Source of the DNA: Bacteroidia bacterium
GTDB taxonomy: Bacteria; Bacteroidota; Bacteroidia; Bacteroidales; Rikenellaceae
Direction: 5' to 3'
DNA length: 10,495 nucleotides
Assembly: GCA_025999315.1 (NCBI GenBank)
Contig: BNXD01000054.1
Span: 1 to 10,495, forward strand
Below, in pieces: positions 1 through 6,799 of this stretch (its first letter is position 1; the number at the start of each line of letters is the position of its first letter). The notes under the pieces were generated by a model, which was not told where the DNA came from, did not search any database, and saw nothing but the letters and a program-made list of their open reading frames with translations. Made by a program: the position numbers and the translations under genes.

Positions 1-423
1 GGCTTTATGATAGCCTTTCTGGGGCTCAAGTTTTTCCATATGTGCCCGATGTTCACCTACTACTTCAATCCGCTGTCCGTCATCATCGCCATCGTCTTTA
101 TTCCGGTCTTCGACACGGCGAGGGTCTTTGTGGTCAGGCTGTCGAAAGGTCGCCCACCCTTTTATCCCGACCGCAAACATATCCACCATCAGTTTCTCGA
201 CTTGGGCTTCGGACACCTGCGTGCCACGGGTATTATCATCCTCATGCAACTGTTTTTCATCTTGATGAACATCGCTCTGTTTCGGGTCGACATCAACATC
301 GTCCTGGGGCTCGACTTTCTGATCTGGCTGACCATCATGCTCACCATCCAGCGCTATCGCCTCAAGGCCAAAAGGCTCAGGCGAGAGTTGCACTCCACCG
401 GAGGGTCCCGGACATATCTCTAA
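1..423 (+). CDS. WecA/MraY-family polyprenyl-phosphate sugar-1-phosphate transferase, C-terminal part (5' end outside window)
   Basis: The frame is open from base 1, so only the last ~140 residues are here. Members of this membrane family move a sugar-1-phosphate from a UDP-sugar to undecaprenyl phosphate on the cytoplasmic face, starting O-antigen, capsule, teichoic-acid-like or other glycan synthesis. Counting from the Met at base 7, three hydrophobic stretches are visible (about 21-43, 73-92, 98-114). Between the first two lies a cytoplasmic loop with PFYPDRKHIHH (residues 51-61). This D-R-x-HIHH motif is characteristic of the WecA/TagO/WbpL branch rather than MraY proper. A basic tail follows (QRYRLKAKRLRRE). 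The stop is one base before the cdaA start, so the two genes are probably cotranscribed and translationally coupled. The exact sugar cannot be told from this fragment. Confidence 0.85.
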   Translation, partial: GFMIAFLGLKFFHMCPMFTYYFNPLSVIIAIVFIPVFDTARVFVVRLSKGRPPFYPDRKHIHHQFLDLGFGHLRATGIIILMQLFFILMNIALFRVDINIVLGLDFLIWLTIMLTIQRYRLKAKRLRRELHSTGGSRTYL

Positions 424-424
424 T

Positions 425-1201
425 ATGGATTTTATCCACATATCGTTCATCGACGTTGTCGACATTCTGTGTCTGGCCACAGTGCTCTATTCGATCGTCA
501 AACTCACGCGCGGCACCTCGGCCACAAGCATCCTGCTGGGCATACTGTTCGTCTATCTGATGTGGCTGGCGGCGCGCGCGCTGGAGATGGAGCTGATGTC
601 GGCCGTGCTGGGCAACATCATCGGCGTGGGGGTCATAGCGCTGATCGTCGTTTTCCAGCCCGAGATACGGCGTTTTCTGCATATGCTCGGCGACAGGGGC
701 AAGAGCGGTCAGAACTTTTTCGGCCGTCTGTTCGACATTGAGCTCGAACACAGCGAAAACAGCGAGGCGATCATTCCGCTGGTCGAGGCGTGCAGGCAGA
801 TGTCGCAAAGCAAGACGGGGGCGCTGATCGCCGTGCAACGCAACACCGATCTGGAGCCGTTCATCAACACCGGCGTGGCCATCGACGCCAGCGTCTCTTC
901 GCCGATGCTGATGAATATATTTTTCAAGAATTCGCCGTTGCACGACGGGGCGGTGATCATCTCTCACGGCCGCATCATGGCGGCCAAATGTATGCTGCCG
1001 TCGAGCTCGTCGGAGCTGCCGCTCAACTACGGCACGCGCCACCGTGCGGCCGTAGGGCTGAGCGAGGAGAGCGATGCGGTGGTGGTGGTCGTCTCGGAGG
1101 AGACGGGCAGCATCTCGTTCGTCTCGGGCGGAACGATCCGCGGCAATCTCTCCACCTACGAGTTGCGAAGCGAACTCCTCGCCGCCCTCAAAAGACGATG
1201 A
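425..1201 (+). CDS. cdaA: Membrane diadenylate cyclase, CdaA (DacA) type
   Basis: Makes c-di-AMP from two ATP, a second messenger that in other bacteria controls osmolyte/potassium transport and envelope homeostasis. The 258-residue length is usual for the family. The N-terminus has three hydrophobic helices (about 8-27, 34-52, 62-78), then a short linker and the DAC (DisA_N) domain at about 110-240. The two diagnostic motifs are present: DGA at 174-176 (in PLHDGAVII) and RHR at 205-207 (in GTRHRAAVGLSEESDA), which bind ATP and metal, so the enzyme looks active. The ATG is one base after the stop of the sugar-phosphate transferase. In Firmicutes cdaA neighbours cdaR and glmM; neither is visible here. 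The TGA stop is followed by an inverted repeat and a strong terminator. Identification is firm; downstream c-di-AMP targets in this organism are not shown. Confidence 0.96.
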   Translation: MDFIHISFIDVVDILCLATVLYSIVKLTRGTSATSILLGILFVYLMWLAARALEMELMSAVLGNIIGVGVIALIVVFQPEIRRFLHMLGDRGKSGQNFFGRLFDIELEHSENSEAIIPLVEACRQMSQSKTGALIAVQRNTDLEPFINTGVAIDASVSSPMLMNIFFKNSPLHDGAVIISHGRIMAAKCMLPSSSSELPLNYGTRHRAAVGLSEESDAVVVVVSEETGSISFVSGGTIRGNLSTYELRSELLAALKRR

Positions 1202-1207
1202 AAAGCG

Positions 1208-1296
1208 AGTTATGAGTTATGAATTATCAGTTATGAGTTAAATTTACATAATATATATATCTATATTTTACAACAAATAATTCATAACTCATAACT
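1208..1296. repeat. Inverted repeat built from tandem heptamers (AGTTATG family)
   Basis: Bases 1208-1227 are the exact reverse complement of 1277-1296 (20 bp arms, 49-nt spacer). The left arm belongs to five tandem heptamers at 1208-1242: AGTTATG, AGTTATG, AATTATC, AGTTATG, AGTTAAA. Read on the minus strand, the right arm is three heptamers: AGTTATG, AGTTATG, AATTATT. The spacer is very AT-rich (TATATATATAT around 1250-1260). It lies between cdaA and the bidirectional terminator. It could be a small dispersed intergenic repeat or MITE-like element, or simply form a large hairpin in the cdaA 3' UTR. Confidence 0.7.
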
Positions 1297-1348
1297 AAAA
1301 AAAACGCGGTACAATTTCCTGCCCCGGAAATTGTACCGCATTTTTTTT
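1297..1348. terminator. Bidirectional intrinsic terminator between cdaA and the PHP gene
   Basis: A perfect 14-bp stem (1306-1319 with 1326-1339) closes a 6-nt loop (TGCCCC). It is preceded by eight A (1297-1304) and followed by eight T (1341-1348), so either strand gives a hairpin plus U-run. It lies about 100 nt after the cdaA stop and immediately after the stop of the minus-strand PHP gene (1351-1353), ideal for ending both converging transcripts. Confidence 0.93.
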
Positions 1349-1350
1349 GC

Positions 1351-2454
1351 TCACCGTCCCGTCCAGATGGGCGCGGTATAGGCGCACGGCGTGGAACCCA
1401 TGCCGACGGAGTATATCTTCAGCATGTAATACTTCAGATTGGGCGAGGCGAGGCGGAACGAATGCGAAACGCCGAAATCGGGCGTATCGAACACTTTGGA
1501 GGCGATGACCGCGTCGGAAGAGGAAGAGCCGATCACCTCTATTTTGGTGATCTTGTGGTCGGGGTCCGAGGTCTGCCGGTCATCGATCTCCACGTCGATA
1601 TAGAGCACGTCCGGTTTGGCCAGCGTGCTGCCCATGGGCATATGGTTGCCCCAGCAGAGCACTCTCAACTTTTTGTACATCGACGCATAGGCGCGGCGAT
1701 TGAAGAAGGCGTCATAGATATTGTCGCGGGTCAGGCTCTCGGCCATCACGCCGGTGCGTATCGTCGAGTTGGAGATGGCGCCCAGGGCGTGATTGTCGAT
1801 GCCCGTAATGGGGGCGAGCTTCCAGCCGTGGTCCAGCGCCGTTTTGTAGCTGGCCCAGTAGGAAGTGTTGGTGTTGTAGACCTCGAACATCGTTATGTGG
1901 TCGATCGCCCCCGCGTCGTAGACCGAAAAGCTGTTGTACTGCGTCCTGGAGGGGTGGTTGAACGAGGCCGAGCACCGGGCGTTGCCCGTGGTCGACATCC
2001 ACTGATAGAGCTCCTTGAGGGTGTGGGGAGGTTTGGTGGTTATGTTTTTGTTCATCCAGTTGTCATAGTGGTCATAGTCGTCGAAGACATAGAACCACGA
2101 GTCGGAATTGAAAACGTTGATGTGGCCCCATCCGTCGGCGACCTTCAGCACGTCGTTGTTGGTGTATTCCATGGCGAGGATACCGACAAAAGTCTCCGTG
2201 GTGGCGTCGCTGGCCATTTTCATATAAAGGGCCCTGGCGCCACCCGGCCCGTCATGCCTGCCAGGATCGCCCACGCAGATATGGTCGGCGATGCAATAAA
2301 AGTCGTACCCTTCATCCTTGGCTTTGACATAATGGGCCGAAGGAAGACCGTTGCTTGCCCCCGTGGCGTCATCCGAGAAGGTCGAATGGGCGTGCGTATT
2401 GCCCAGATAAGCCGTATAGAGTTTTTTTGCGGGAAAGGCGGCGCGCTCCTGCAC
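1351..2454 (-). CDS. PHP-domain metallohydrolase (CehA/McbA-like), body of a probable lipoprotein
   Basis: Likely a metal-dependent phosphoesterase/hydrolase; the substrate is unknown. Metal-ligand motifs of the PHP fold are visible: HAHSTFSDD (H21, H23, D28/D29), ADH (H58), AMEYT (E96), GWGHINVF (H111), NHPS (H167), MFEVYN (E191) and GIDNH (D220, H222). The last ~100 residues look beta-rich and end with AYTAPIW, a common finish in exported CehA/McbA-like proteins. Position 2454 is a GTG with no convincing ribosome site and is merely the first start-like codon after an in-frame TGA at 2529-2527. The same frame upstream encodes a signal peptide and a Pro/Gly-rich tether (see the leader entry), so the intended start is ATG at 2586. 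As written the product would lack its export signal, so the gene is probably inactive unless the TGA is an error or is read through. The stop abuts the shared terminator. Confidence 0.8.
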   Translation of the reverse strand: MQERAAFPAKKLYTAYLGNTHAHSTFSDDATGASNGLPSAHYVKAKDEGYDFYCIADHICVGDPGRHDGPGGARALYMKMASDATTETFVGILAMEYTNNDVLKVADGWGHINVFNSDSWFYVFDDYDHYDNWMNKNITTKPPHTLKELYQWMSTTGNARCSASFNHPSRTQYNSFSVYDAGAIDHITMFEVYNTNTSYWASYKTALDHGWKLAPITGIDNHALGAISNSTIRTGVMAESLTRDNIYDAFFNRRAYASMYKKLRVLCWGNHMPMGSTLAKPDVLYIDVEIDDRQTSDPDHKITKIEVIGSSSSDAVIASKVFDTPDFGVSHSFRLASPNLKYYMLKIYSVGMGSTPCAYTAPIWTGR

Positions 2455-2586
2455 CTCCAGCTCGGGCGATACGATGGTCTCGCCCCCTCCGCCGGGCCTC
2501 GGTTTGACGGGGGTTTGATCCTTGCCTCAGCAGACAGCCATGACCGCCACTGCGACAATCAAGGAGAAAACAGATGTACGTTTCAT
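2455..2586 (-). pseudogene. Disrupted lipoprotein signal peptide and tether of the PHP gene (in-frame TGA)
   Basis: From ATG at 2586-2584 the frame reads MKRTSVFSLIVAVAVMAVC, then TGA (2529-2527), then GKDQTPVKPRPGGGGE and on without a further stop into the PHP domain. The first part is a textbook signal peptide: K-R, a hydrophobic core, and a lipobox-like end with Cys-19. The part after the stop resembles the Gly-Lys-Asp plus Pro/Gly linker of Bacteroidetes surface lipoproteins. The TGA falls where a Cys (TGC/TGT), Gly (GGA) or Ser (TCA) would sit, one base change away. TGA is a normal stop for cdaA, atpD and atpH here, so reassignment is unlikely. A nonsense mutation, an assembly error or, least likely, recoding would explain it. 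Confidence 0.75.
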
Positions 2587-2607
2587 CGCTTACTATATTT
2601 CATTATA

Positions 2608-2615
2608 CAAATATA
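2608..2615 (-). promoter_or_regulatory. Putative Bacteroidetes -7 box of the PHP gene
   Basis: The minus strand reads TATATTTG, matching the Bacteroidetes -7 consensus TAnnTTTG, about 22 bp before the ATG at 2586. This would give a very short 5' UTR. No good -33 TTTG is seen at the usual spacing, and the surroundings are AT-rich, so chance is possible. Confidence 0.35.
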
Positions 2616-2860
2616 GTAAATTTTTTAATATCTCGGAGTTTGTCTGAATTTTATTGATAAGAAATGTTATGAGCTGTTTTTCGATGATTTTTAGACAACC
2701 TCTCACCCTGCAAGCCAATCGCCGCAAAATATTTTTTTGGTCTCGAAGAGGACTATGAGAGACATATATTGTCATCTTTATCTTCACAACGCCAAGCAAA
2801 GAGTATATTTTTCGGCCCGCAGACGGCGGTGGGCTGTCCAACGAAGTCGCAGACGAGTGG

Positions 2861-2913
2861 CAGCCCTCCGCGGGGGGCGGCTACGGGCTGACGGCCTTGC
2901 CGAGGCAAGGCCG
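2861..2913. repeat. Two adjacent GC-rich hairpins in an intergenic island
   Basis: The first hairpin pairs CAGCCC (2861-2866) with GGGCTG (2885-2890), with an inner CCGC/GCGG pair (2868-2871 with 2877-2880). The second is a 10-bp perfect inverted repeat CGGCCTTGCC/GGCAAGGCCG (2892-2901 with 2904-2913), which in practice forms nine pairs with a four-base loop. Bases 2861-2871 can alternatively pair with 2826-2836 with one mismatch. On the plus strand the second stem is followed after five bases by CTTTTTATA (2919-2927), so it could act as a plus-strand terminator; on the minus strand it has no U-run. The look is that of a REP-like or dispersed element. Confidence 0.6.
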
Positions 2914-3070
2914 AAGAACTTTTTATACGCTTTCGGATTCTCTCCGCCAAGTCGAGCACAGAGCAAACACAATTTGAACTCAACCGAGTACAACTAAACT
3001 GCACGAGACAGCCGAGGGCCCCCAAGGGACCCCCAAAGAACAGTCGGGCAACTCGCCCCGGCAGCAACGG

Positions 3071-3898
3071 CTATGCGAACGAACTGCCCACGATGTCCAG
3101 CAGCTCGGTGGTGATGTTGTTCTGGCGAATCTTGTTGTAGGAGAGTTTGAGCTCGGAGAGTATCTTGTCGGCATTTTCGGTCGCCGCCTGCATGGCCATC
3201 ATGCGGGCGGCCTGCTCGGAGGTGCGGCTGCTCGACGTACAGAGCCACAGCCTGGCGCACACCATCATGGCGAGCGTCTGCTCGACCATCTCCATGGGCG
3301 AAGGTTCGGTGATGCTCAGATCGTTGGCCACGGGCGACGAGGGGGGTAGCGCCACGGGCATCAGCACGCGACGTTTGGGCAGTTGCACTCCGATGCTGCG
3401 ATAGTTGTGCCACAACACCTCGACCCGACTGAACCGCCCCGTGAGGAACCCCTCCATGAGCCACTGCGCCTTGGCCGCCGTATCGTCGTAGGTCGCCAGA
3501 CCCGCCATGTCGCAACTGCCGTCGGTGCGATAGCCGCCCGCCAGAGCCGCATTGCAAATCTTGTGGCCTATGGGCACGAAGAGACGATCGTCGCCCTCCG
3601 TCTGGCGGATCTGCTCCATCTGTTTGATCATCCGGTCGTTGAACGGACCGCACATGCCCGTATCGGACCCCATCACCACAATGGCTGTCTCGCCCTTTCG
3701 CCCTTCTGCCCCCATGGGCGAAAACGAGACATCGATCCCGGGCAGAGCCTCGAGCGATGCCAGGTAGAGGCGGGCATTGGCCAACTCTCCCTGACAGCGG
3801 TGCAGCTGCGCCGAGGAGATCATCTGCCGGGCCTGCGTGATCTTGCGCGTGGTGGCAACAGACGAGATGCGGTTTTTGAGCTCTTTAAGCGACGACAT
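3071..3898 (-). CDS. atpG: ATP synthase F1 subunit gamma
   Basis: Central rotor shaft that couples Fo rotation to the catalytic alpha3beta3 ring. The 275 residues are near the family norm (~290). The N-terminal coiled-coil helix is clear (MSSLKELKNRISSVATTRKI) and so is its C-terminal partner (ENADKILSELKLSYNKIRQN, then ITTELLDIVGSSFA, the usual ending). The middle Rossmann-like part carries GSDTGMCGPFN, a variant of the common DRGLCGGFN. I chose ATG at 3898 because family members start Met-x-Ser-Leu-Lys; a TTG three codons upstream (3907) also lies in frame but fits worse. It overlaps the end of atpA by 14 nt and is the last gene of the operon. No clear intrinsic terminator follows. Confidence 0.97.
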   Translation of the reverse strand: MSSLKELKNRISSVATTRKITQARQMISSAQLHRCQGELANARLYLASLEALPGIDVSFSPMGAEGRKGETAIVVMGSDTGMCGPFNDRMIKQMEQIRQTEGDDRLFVPIGHKICNAALAGGYRTDGSCDMAGLATYDDTAAKAQWLMEGFLTGRFSRVEVLWHNYRSIGVQLPKRRVLMPVALPPSSPVANDLSITEPSPMEMVEQTLAMMVCARLWLCTSSSRTSEQAARMMAMQAATENADKILSELKLSYNKIRQNNITTELLDIVGSSFA

Positions 3899-5483
3899 GA
3901 CCTGCAAGTTCTTTGACCACCTCCGCCGCCAGCAATGTTATGGCCTCCTCGATCGTCTGGTCGATCGTCCCGAGCGAGAGAGGTTCGATCACCGATTTGC
4001 CGTAATCCTCCTGCAGCCTGCCGAGGAACGTGCGCTCGAAATCGGCCACCCGTTCGATCGGAAGATCGCCCAGCAGACCGCGCGTACCGCAGAATATCAG
4101 GGCGATCTGGCTGCCCACATCGAGGGGATGGTAGGCCCGCTGTATCAGCAGCAGGCTGTCCTTGCGTCCGCGGTCTATGGTCTCGGCCGTTACGGCGTCC
4201 ATCTGGCCGCCCAGACGGGTAAAAGCCTCCAGCTCACGATACTGCGCCAGGTCGAGTTTCATGCCGCCGGCCACCTTTTTCATCGATTTGAGCTGGGCGT
4301 TGCCACCCACGCGCGAGACCGATATGCCCACGTTGATCGCCGGACGGATGCCCTGGTTGAACAGGTCGGCATCGAGAAATATCTGCCCGTCGGTGATCGA
4401 TATGACGTTGGTCGGGATGTATGCCGCCACGTCGCCCGCCTGGGTCTCGACCATGGGCAGAGCGGTCAGCGAGCCGCCGCCGCGCACCCTGCCGCGCAGG
4501 CTCTCGGGCAGGTCGTTCATCGTGGCGGCAATCTCGTGGTTGTCGATTATGCGCGCCGCACGCTCCAGCAGACGCGAGTGGAGATAGAATATGTCGCCCG
4601 GATAGGCCTCGCGGCCCGAGGGACGGTGCAGGATGAGCGACACCTCGCGGTAGGCGACGGCCTGTTTCGACAAATCGTCGTACACCGCCAGGGCGTGGCG
4701 CCCCGTGTCGCGGAAAAATTCGCCCAGCGCAGCTCCTGCAAACGGAGCGAAATATTGCATGGCGGCCGGATCGGACGACGAGGCGACGATGAACGTCGTG
4801 TAGTCCATCGCCCCGTGCTGGCGCAGCGTCTCGACCATGGCGGCCACCGAGGAGGCCTTCTGTCCCACCGCCACATAGATGCAGTAGACCGGATCGCCCT
4901 GCTCGAAATTGCGCCGCTGGTTGATGATCGTGTCCATGGCGATCGATGTCTTGCCCGTCTGACGGTCGCCGATGATCAGCTCACGCTGCCCACGGCCGAT
5001 GGGTATCATGGCGTCGATGGCTTTGATGCCCGTCTGCATGGGCTCCTTGACCGGCTGGCGGAAGATCACTCCCGGAGCCTTGCGTTCGAGGGGCATCTCG
5101 ATCAGTTGACCGGCGATGGGTCCCAGTCCGTCGATCGGCTCGCCCAGTGTGTTGACCACCCGGCCCACCATTCCGTCGCCCACCATGACCGAGGCCATGC
5201 GCCCGGTAAGCCGCACCGTATCGTTCTCGCGCACAAGGTCCGTCGGCCCCAGCAACACCGCGCCCACGTTGTCCTCCTCCAGGTTCATCACCACCGCCTT
5301 CTCGCCGTTGTCGAACTCCAGCAACTCGCCCGAACGCGCCCCTGCCAGGCCGAATATGCGCACCACGCCGTCGCTGACCCTGACCACCGTACCCACCTCT
5401 TCGAGCGACGCCGAAGGGTCCATCTCGCGCAGCATTTTCAGCAATATGTCGGGGGTTTCGCTCACCCTTATCTCATCGGTCAT
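3885..5483 (-). CDS. atpA: ATP synthase F1 subunit alpha
   Basis: Non-catalytic nucleotide-binding subunit of the F1 hexamer, also lending the arginine finger to beta sites. The 532 residues are slightly longer than E. coli (513). Walker A is GDRQTGKT (172-179). The alpha/beta signature PAINVGISVS (381-390) is followed by R391, the arginine finger, in RVGGNAQ. The stretch GGGSLTALPMVETQAGDVAAYIPTNV (broken here by position: 335-360) is the conserved alpha-subunit core, followed by ISITDGQIFL (361-370). The ATG at 5483 lies within the last 11 nt of atpH, and the 3' end overlaps atpG by 14 nt, implying coupled translation. Nothing essential is missing. The long plus-strand open frame covering this gene is antisense shadow. 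Confidence 0.99.
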   Translation of the reverse strand: MTDEIRVSETPDILLKMLREMDPSASLEEVGTVVRVSDGVVRIFGLAGARSGELLEFDNGEKAVVMNLEEDNVGAVLLGPTDLVRENDTVRLTGRMASVMVGDGMVGRVVNTLGEPIDGLGPIAGQLIEMPLERKAPGVIFRQPVKEPMQTGIKAIDAMIPIGRGQRELIIGDRQTGKTSIAMDTIINQRRNFEQGDPVYCIYVAVGQKASSVAAMVETLRQHGAMDYTTFIVASSSDPAAMQYFAPFAGAALGEFFRDTGRHALAVYDDLSKQAVAYREVSLILHRPSGREAYPGDIFYLHSRLLERAARIIDNHEIAATMNDLPESLRGRVRGGGSLTALPMVETQAGDVAAYIPTNVISITDGQIFLDADLFNQGIRPAINVGISVSRVGGNAQLKSMKKVAGGMKLDLAQYRELEAFTRLGGQMDAVTAETIDRGRKDSLLLIQRAYHPLDVGSQIALIFCGTRGLLGDLPIERVADFERTFLGRLQEDYGKSVIEPLSLGTIDQTIEEAITLLAAEVVKELAGHVVA

Positions 5484-6027
5484 AGTTGTTGATGTTTGTC
5501 AATTGTTTTTCGATCTTTTTCAGGCGGGTCCTCACGCTCGCGTCGAAGCGATAGCCCTCCCAGCTCAGGACAAATCCGCCCATGATGGCCGGCTCGACGT
5601 GCGCGCGCACCGTCACCCGTTTGCCCGTGAACTCTTCGAGCCGTTTCTCCAGAGCCCGCGCGGTCGAAGCGTCCGTGGCGAGGGCCGTTACCACATCGGC
5701 GCGCATGATGTTGCGCCCCCGCTCGACCATGATCATATAGCTCAGGCATATCAGGCGCAGGCGCGTCTGGCGGCGCTGGCGTATGACCAGAGCGACAAAA
5801 CGCAGAAACTCCTCCGTGGCAGCCTCGCCGCAACATAGCCTGACCGCGTCGACCTTCCGCTGGTCCGTGATCATGGGGTTGGACAGCAATCGCCCCAACT
5901 CGTCATACCGCCCCAGAGCCTCCTCCAGCGCAGTCGCGTCGCGGTAGACCTCCTCGACTCTGTCGCCGAGAGTGGCATAGGCCACCAGCGCCTTCGCATA
6001 GCGCGCCGAGAGCATTCCGCTATCCAT
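5473..6027 (-). CDS. atpH: ATP synthase F1 subunit delta (OSCP-like)
   Basis: Peripheral-stalk connector joining the top of the alpha3beta3 ring to the b dimer. The 184 residues are typical. The N-terminal helical domain begins LSARYAKALVAYA, the usual signature of the family, and holds LLSNPMITDQRKVDAV (47-62). The C-terminal domain has MGGFVLSWEGYRFDASVR (149-166), matching the conserved GGFxLxxxxxxFDxSVR pattern that contacts the b subunit. The start at 6027 overlaps the atpF stop by 8 nt, and the end overlaps the atpA start by 11 nt. A second Met at codon 5 is possible, but the longer start fits family N-termini. Confidence 0.97.
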   Translation of the reverse strand: MDSGMLSARYAKALVAYATLGDRVEEVYRDATALEEALGRYDELGRLLSNPMITDQRKVDAVRLCCGEAATEEFLRFVALVIRQRRQTRLRLICLSYMIMVERGRNIMRADVVTALATDASTARALEKRLEEFTGKRVTVRAHVEPAIMGGFVLSWEGYRFDASVRTRLKKIEKQLTNINNYDR

Positions 6028-6508
6028 GGCTTTGGGTTAAGAATTGTTCGATCAGCTGTTTCTGTTTCTCGTCCGACTCCAGCTCGTGGTCCACCACCTT
6101 TTCGGCGATCTGCAGCGAGAGCCCGGCTATCTGCCCCATTGCGCTGTCGATGGTGTGGCGACGCAGCTCCTCGATCTCGACCCTGGCCCTGGCCATGCGA
6201 CGGGCAGCCTCCTGCTCGGCCTCCGAACGCGCCTGTTCGAGCATGGCGCGACGCGCCTGCTCGGCCTTGCGCATGATCTCGGCGCGCGAAGCCTCCGCCT
6301 CGGCCATCACCTTTCCGGCGAGCATGTCGGCGTCCGCGAGCCTCTTCTCAGCCTGCAAAGCGTCGCCGATGCCCTTCTCGATCTGGGTGCGACGGCTCTC
6401 CATCGCCCTGAGTATCACCGGAAAGGCATACCTGACCAGCACGGCGAGCACCACCGCGAAGCTGACGGTCATCCAGAACAGCAACCCTGTATCGGGAACC
6501 AGCAGCAT
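6020..6508 (-). CDS. atpF: ATP synthase Fo subunit b
   Basis: Peripheral stalk that holds F1 static against the membrane. The 162-residue protein has one N-terminal membrane helix (about 6-27, starting LLVPDTGLLFWMTVSF, as in Bacteroidetes b subunits). A long charged, Ala/Glu/Arg-rich helix follows (about 35-130) with the heptad-like spacing expected for a right-handed coiled coil, then a short C-terminal segment (IAEKVVDHELESDEKQKQLI) that should bind delta. There is a single b gene and no b' paralogue, so a homodimer is expected. The start lies 3 nt after the atpE stop, and the end overlaps atpH by 8 nt. Confidence 0.97.
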   Translation of the reverse strand: MLLVPDTGLLFWMTVSFAVVLAVLVRYAFPVILRAMESRRTQIEKGIGDALQAEKRLADADMLAGKVMAEAEASRAEIMRKAEQARRAMLEQARSEAEQEAARRMARARVEIEELRRHTIDSAMGQIAGLSLQIAEKVVDHELESDEKQKQLIEQFLTQSHG

Positions 6509-6511
6509 GGC

Positions 6512-6781
<270 letters not shown>

Positions 6782-6799
6782 TTATAACAGTTTAAGCTT

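Larger units (their letters stand above)
2587..3070. other. 484-bp intergenic region without a credible gene
   Basis: Lies between the atpG stop and the PHP leader. Three zones can be seen. Bases 2587-2815 are AT-rich and hold the putative PHP promoter. Bases 2811-2913 are a GC-rich, strongly structured island. Bases 2914-3070 carry mixed sequence including two near-identical G/C-run units (3016-3025 and 3026-3036). Short open frames exist on both strands, but they are Arg/Pro/Ala-rich, mutually overlapping and match no family I recognise. I find no tRNA or rRNA and no clear U-run terminator in the atp direction. Confidence 0.7.

Noticed and set aside
1200..1350. CRISPR array suggested by the repeated heptamers
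   Set aside because: Units are 7 bp, contiguous and inverted, with no unique spacers and no cas genes nearby.
2520..2530. Selenocysteine as the explanation of the in-frame TGA
   Set aside because: The site lies at a signal-peptide end, not in an active site, and I see no convincing hairpin at the expected distance; kept only as a remote option.
1462..2616. Plus-strand open frame (384 codons) opposite the PHP gene
   Set aside because: No family resemblance; the minus strand has clear PHP metal motifs.
2960..2985. tRNA T-loop-like GTTCAAAT on the minus strand
   Set aside because: The flanking bases do not form a T stem, and no acceptor or anticodon arms could be found.
2593..3067. Several small frames on both strands of the intergenic gap
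   Set aside because: Overlapping, compositionally odd and made partly of hairpin sequence; no start context or recognisable motif.
3837..5492. Long plus-strand open frame (551 codons) over atpA
   Set aside because: Antisense shadow of atpA caused by GC-rich codon use; His/Arg/Gln-rich with no recognisable domain.
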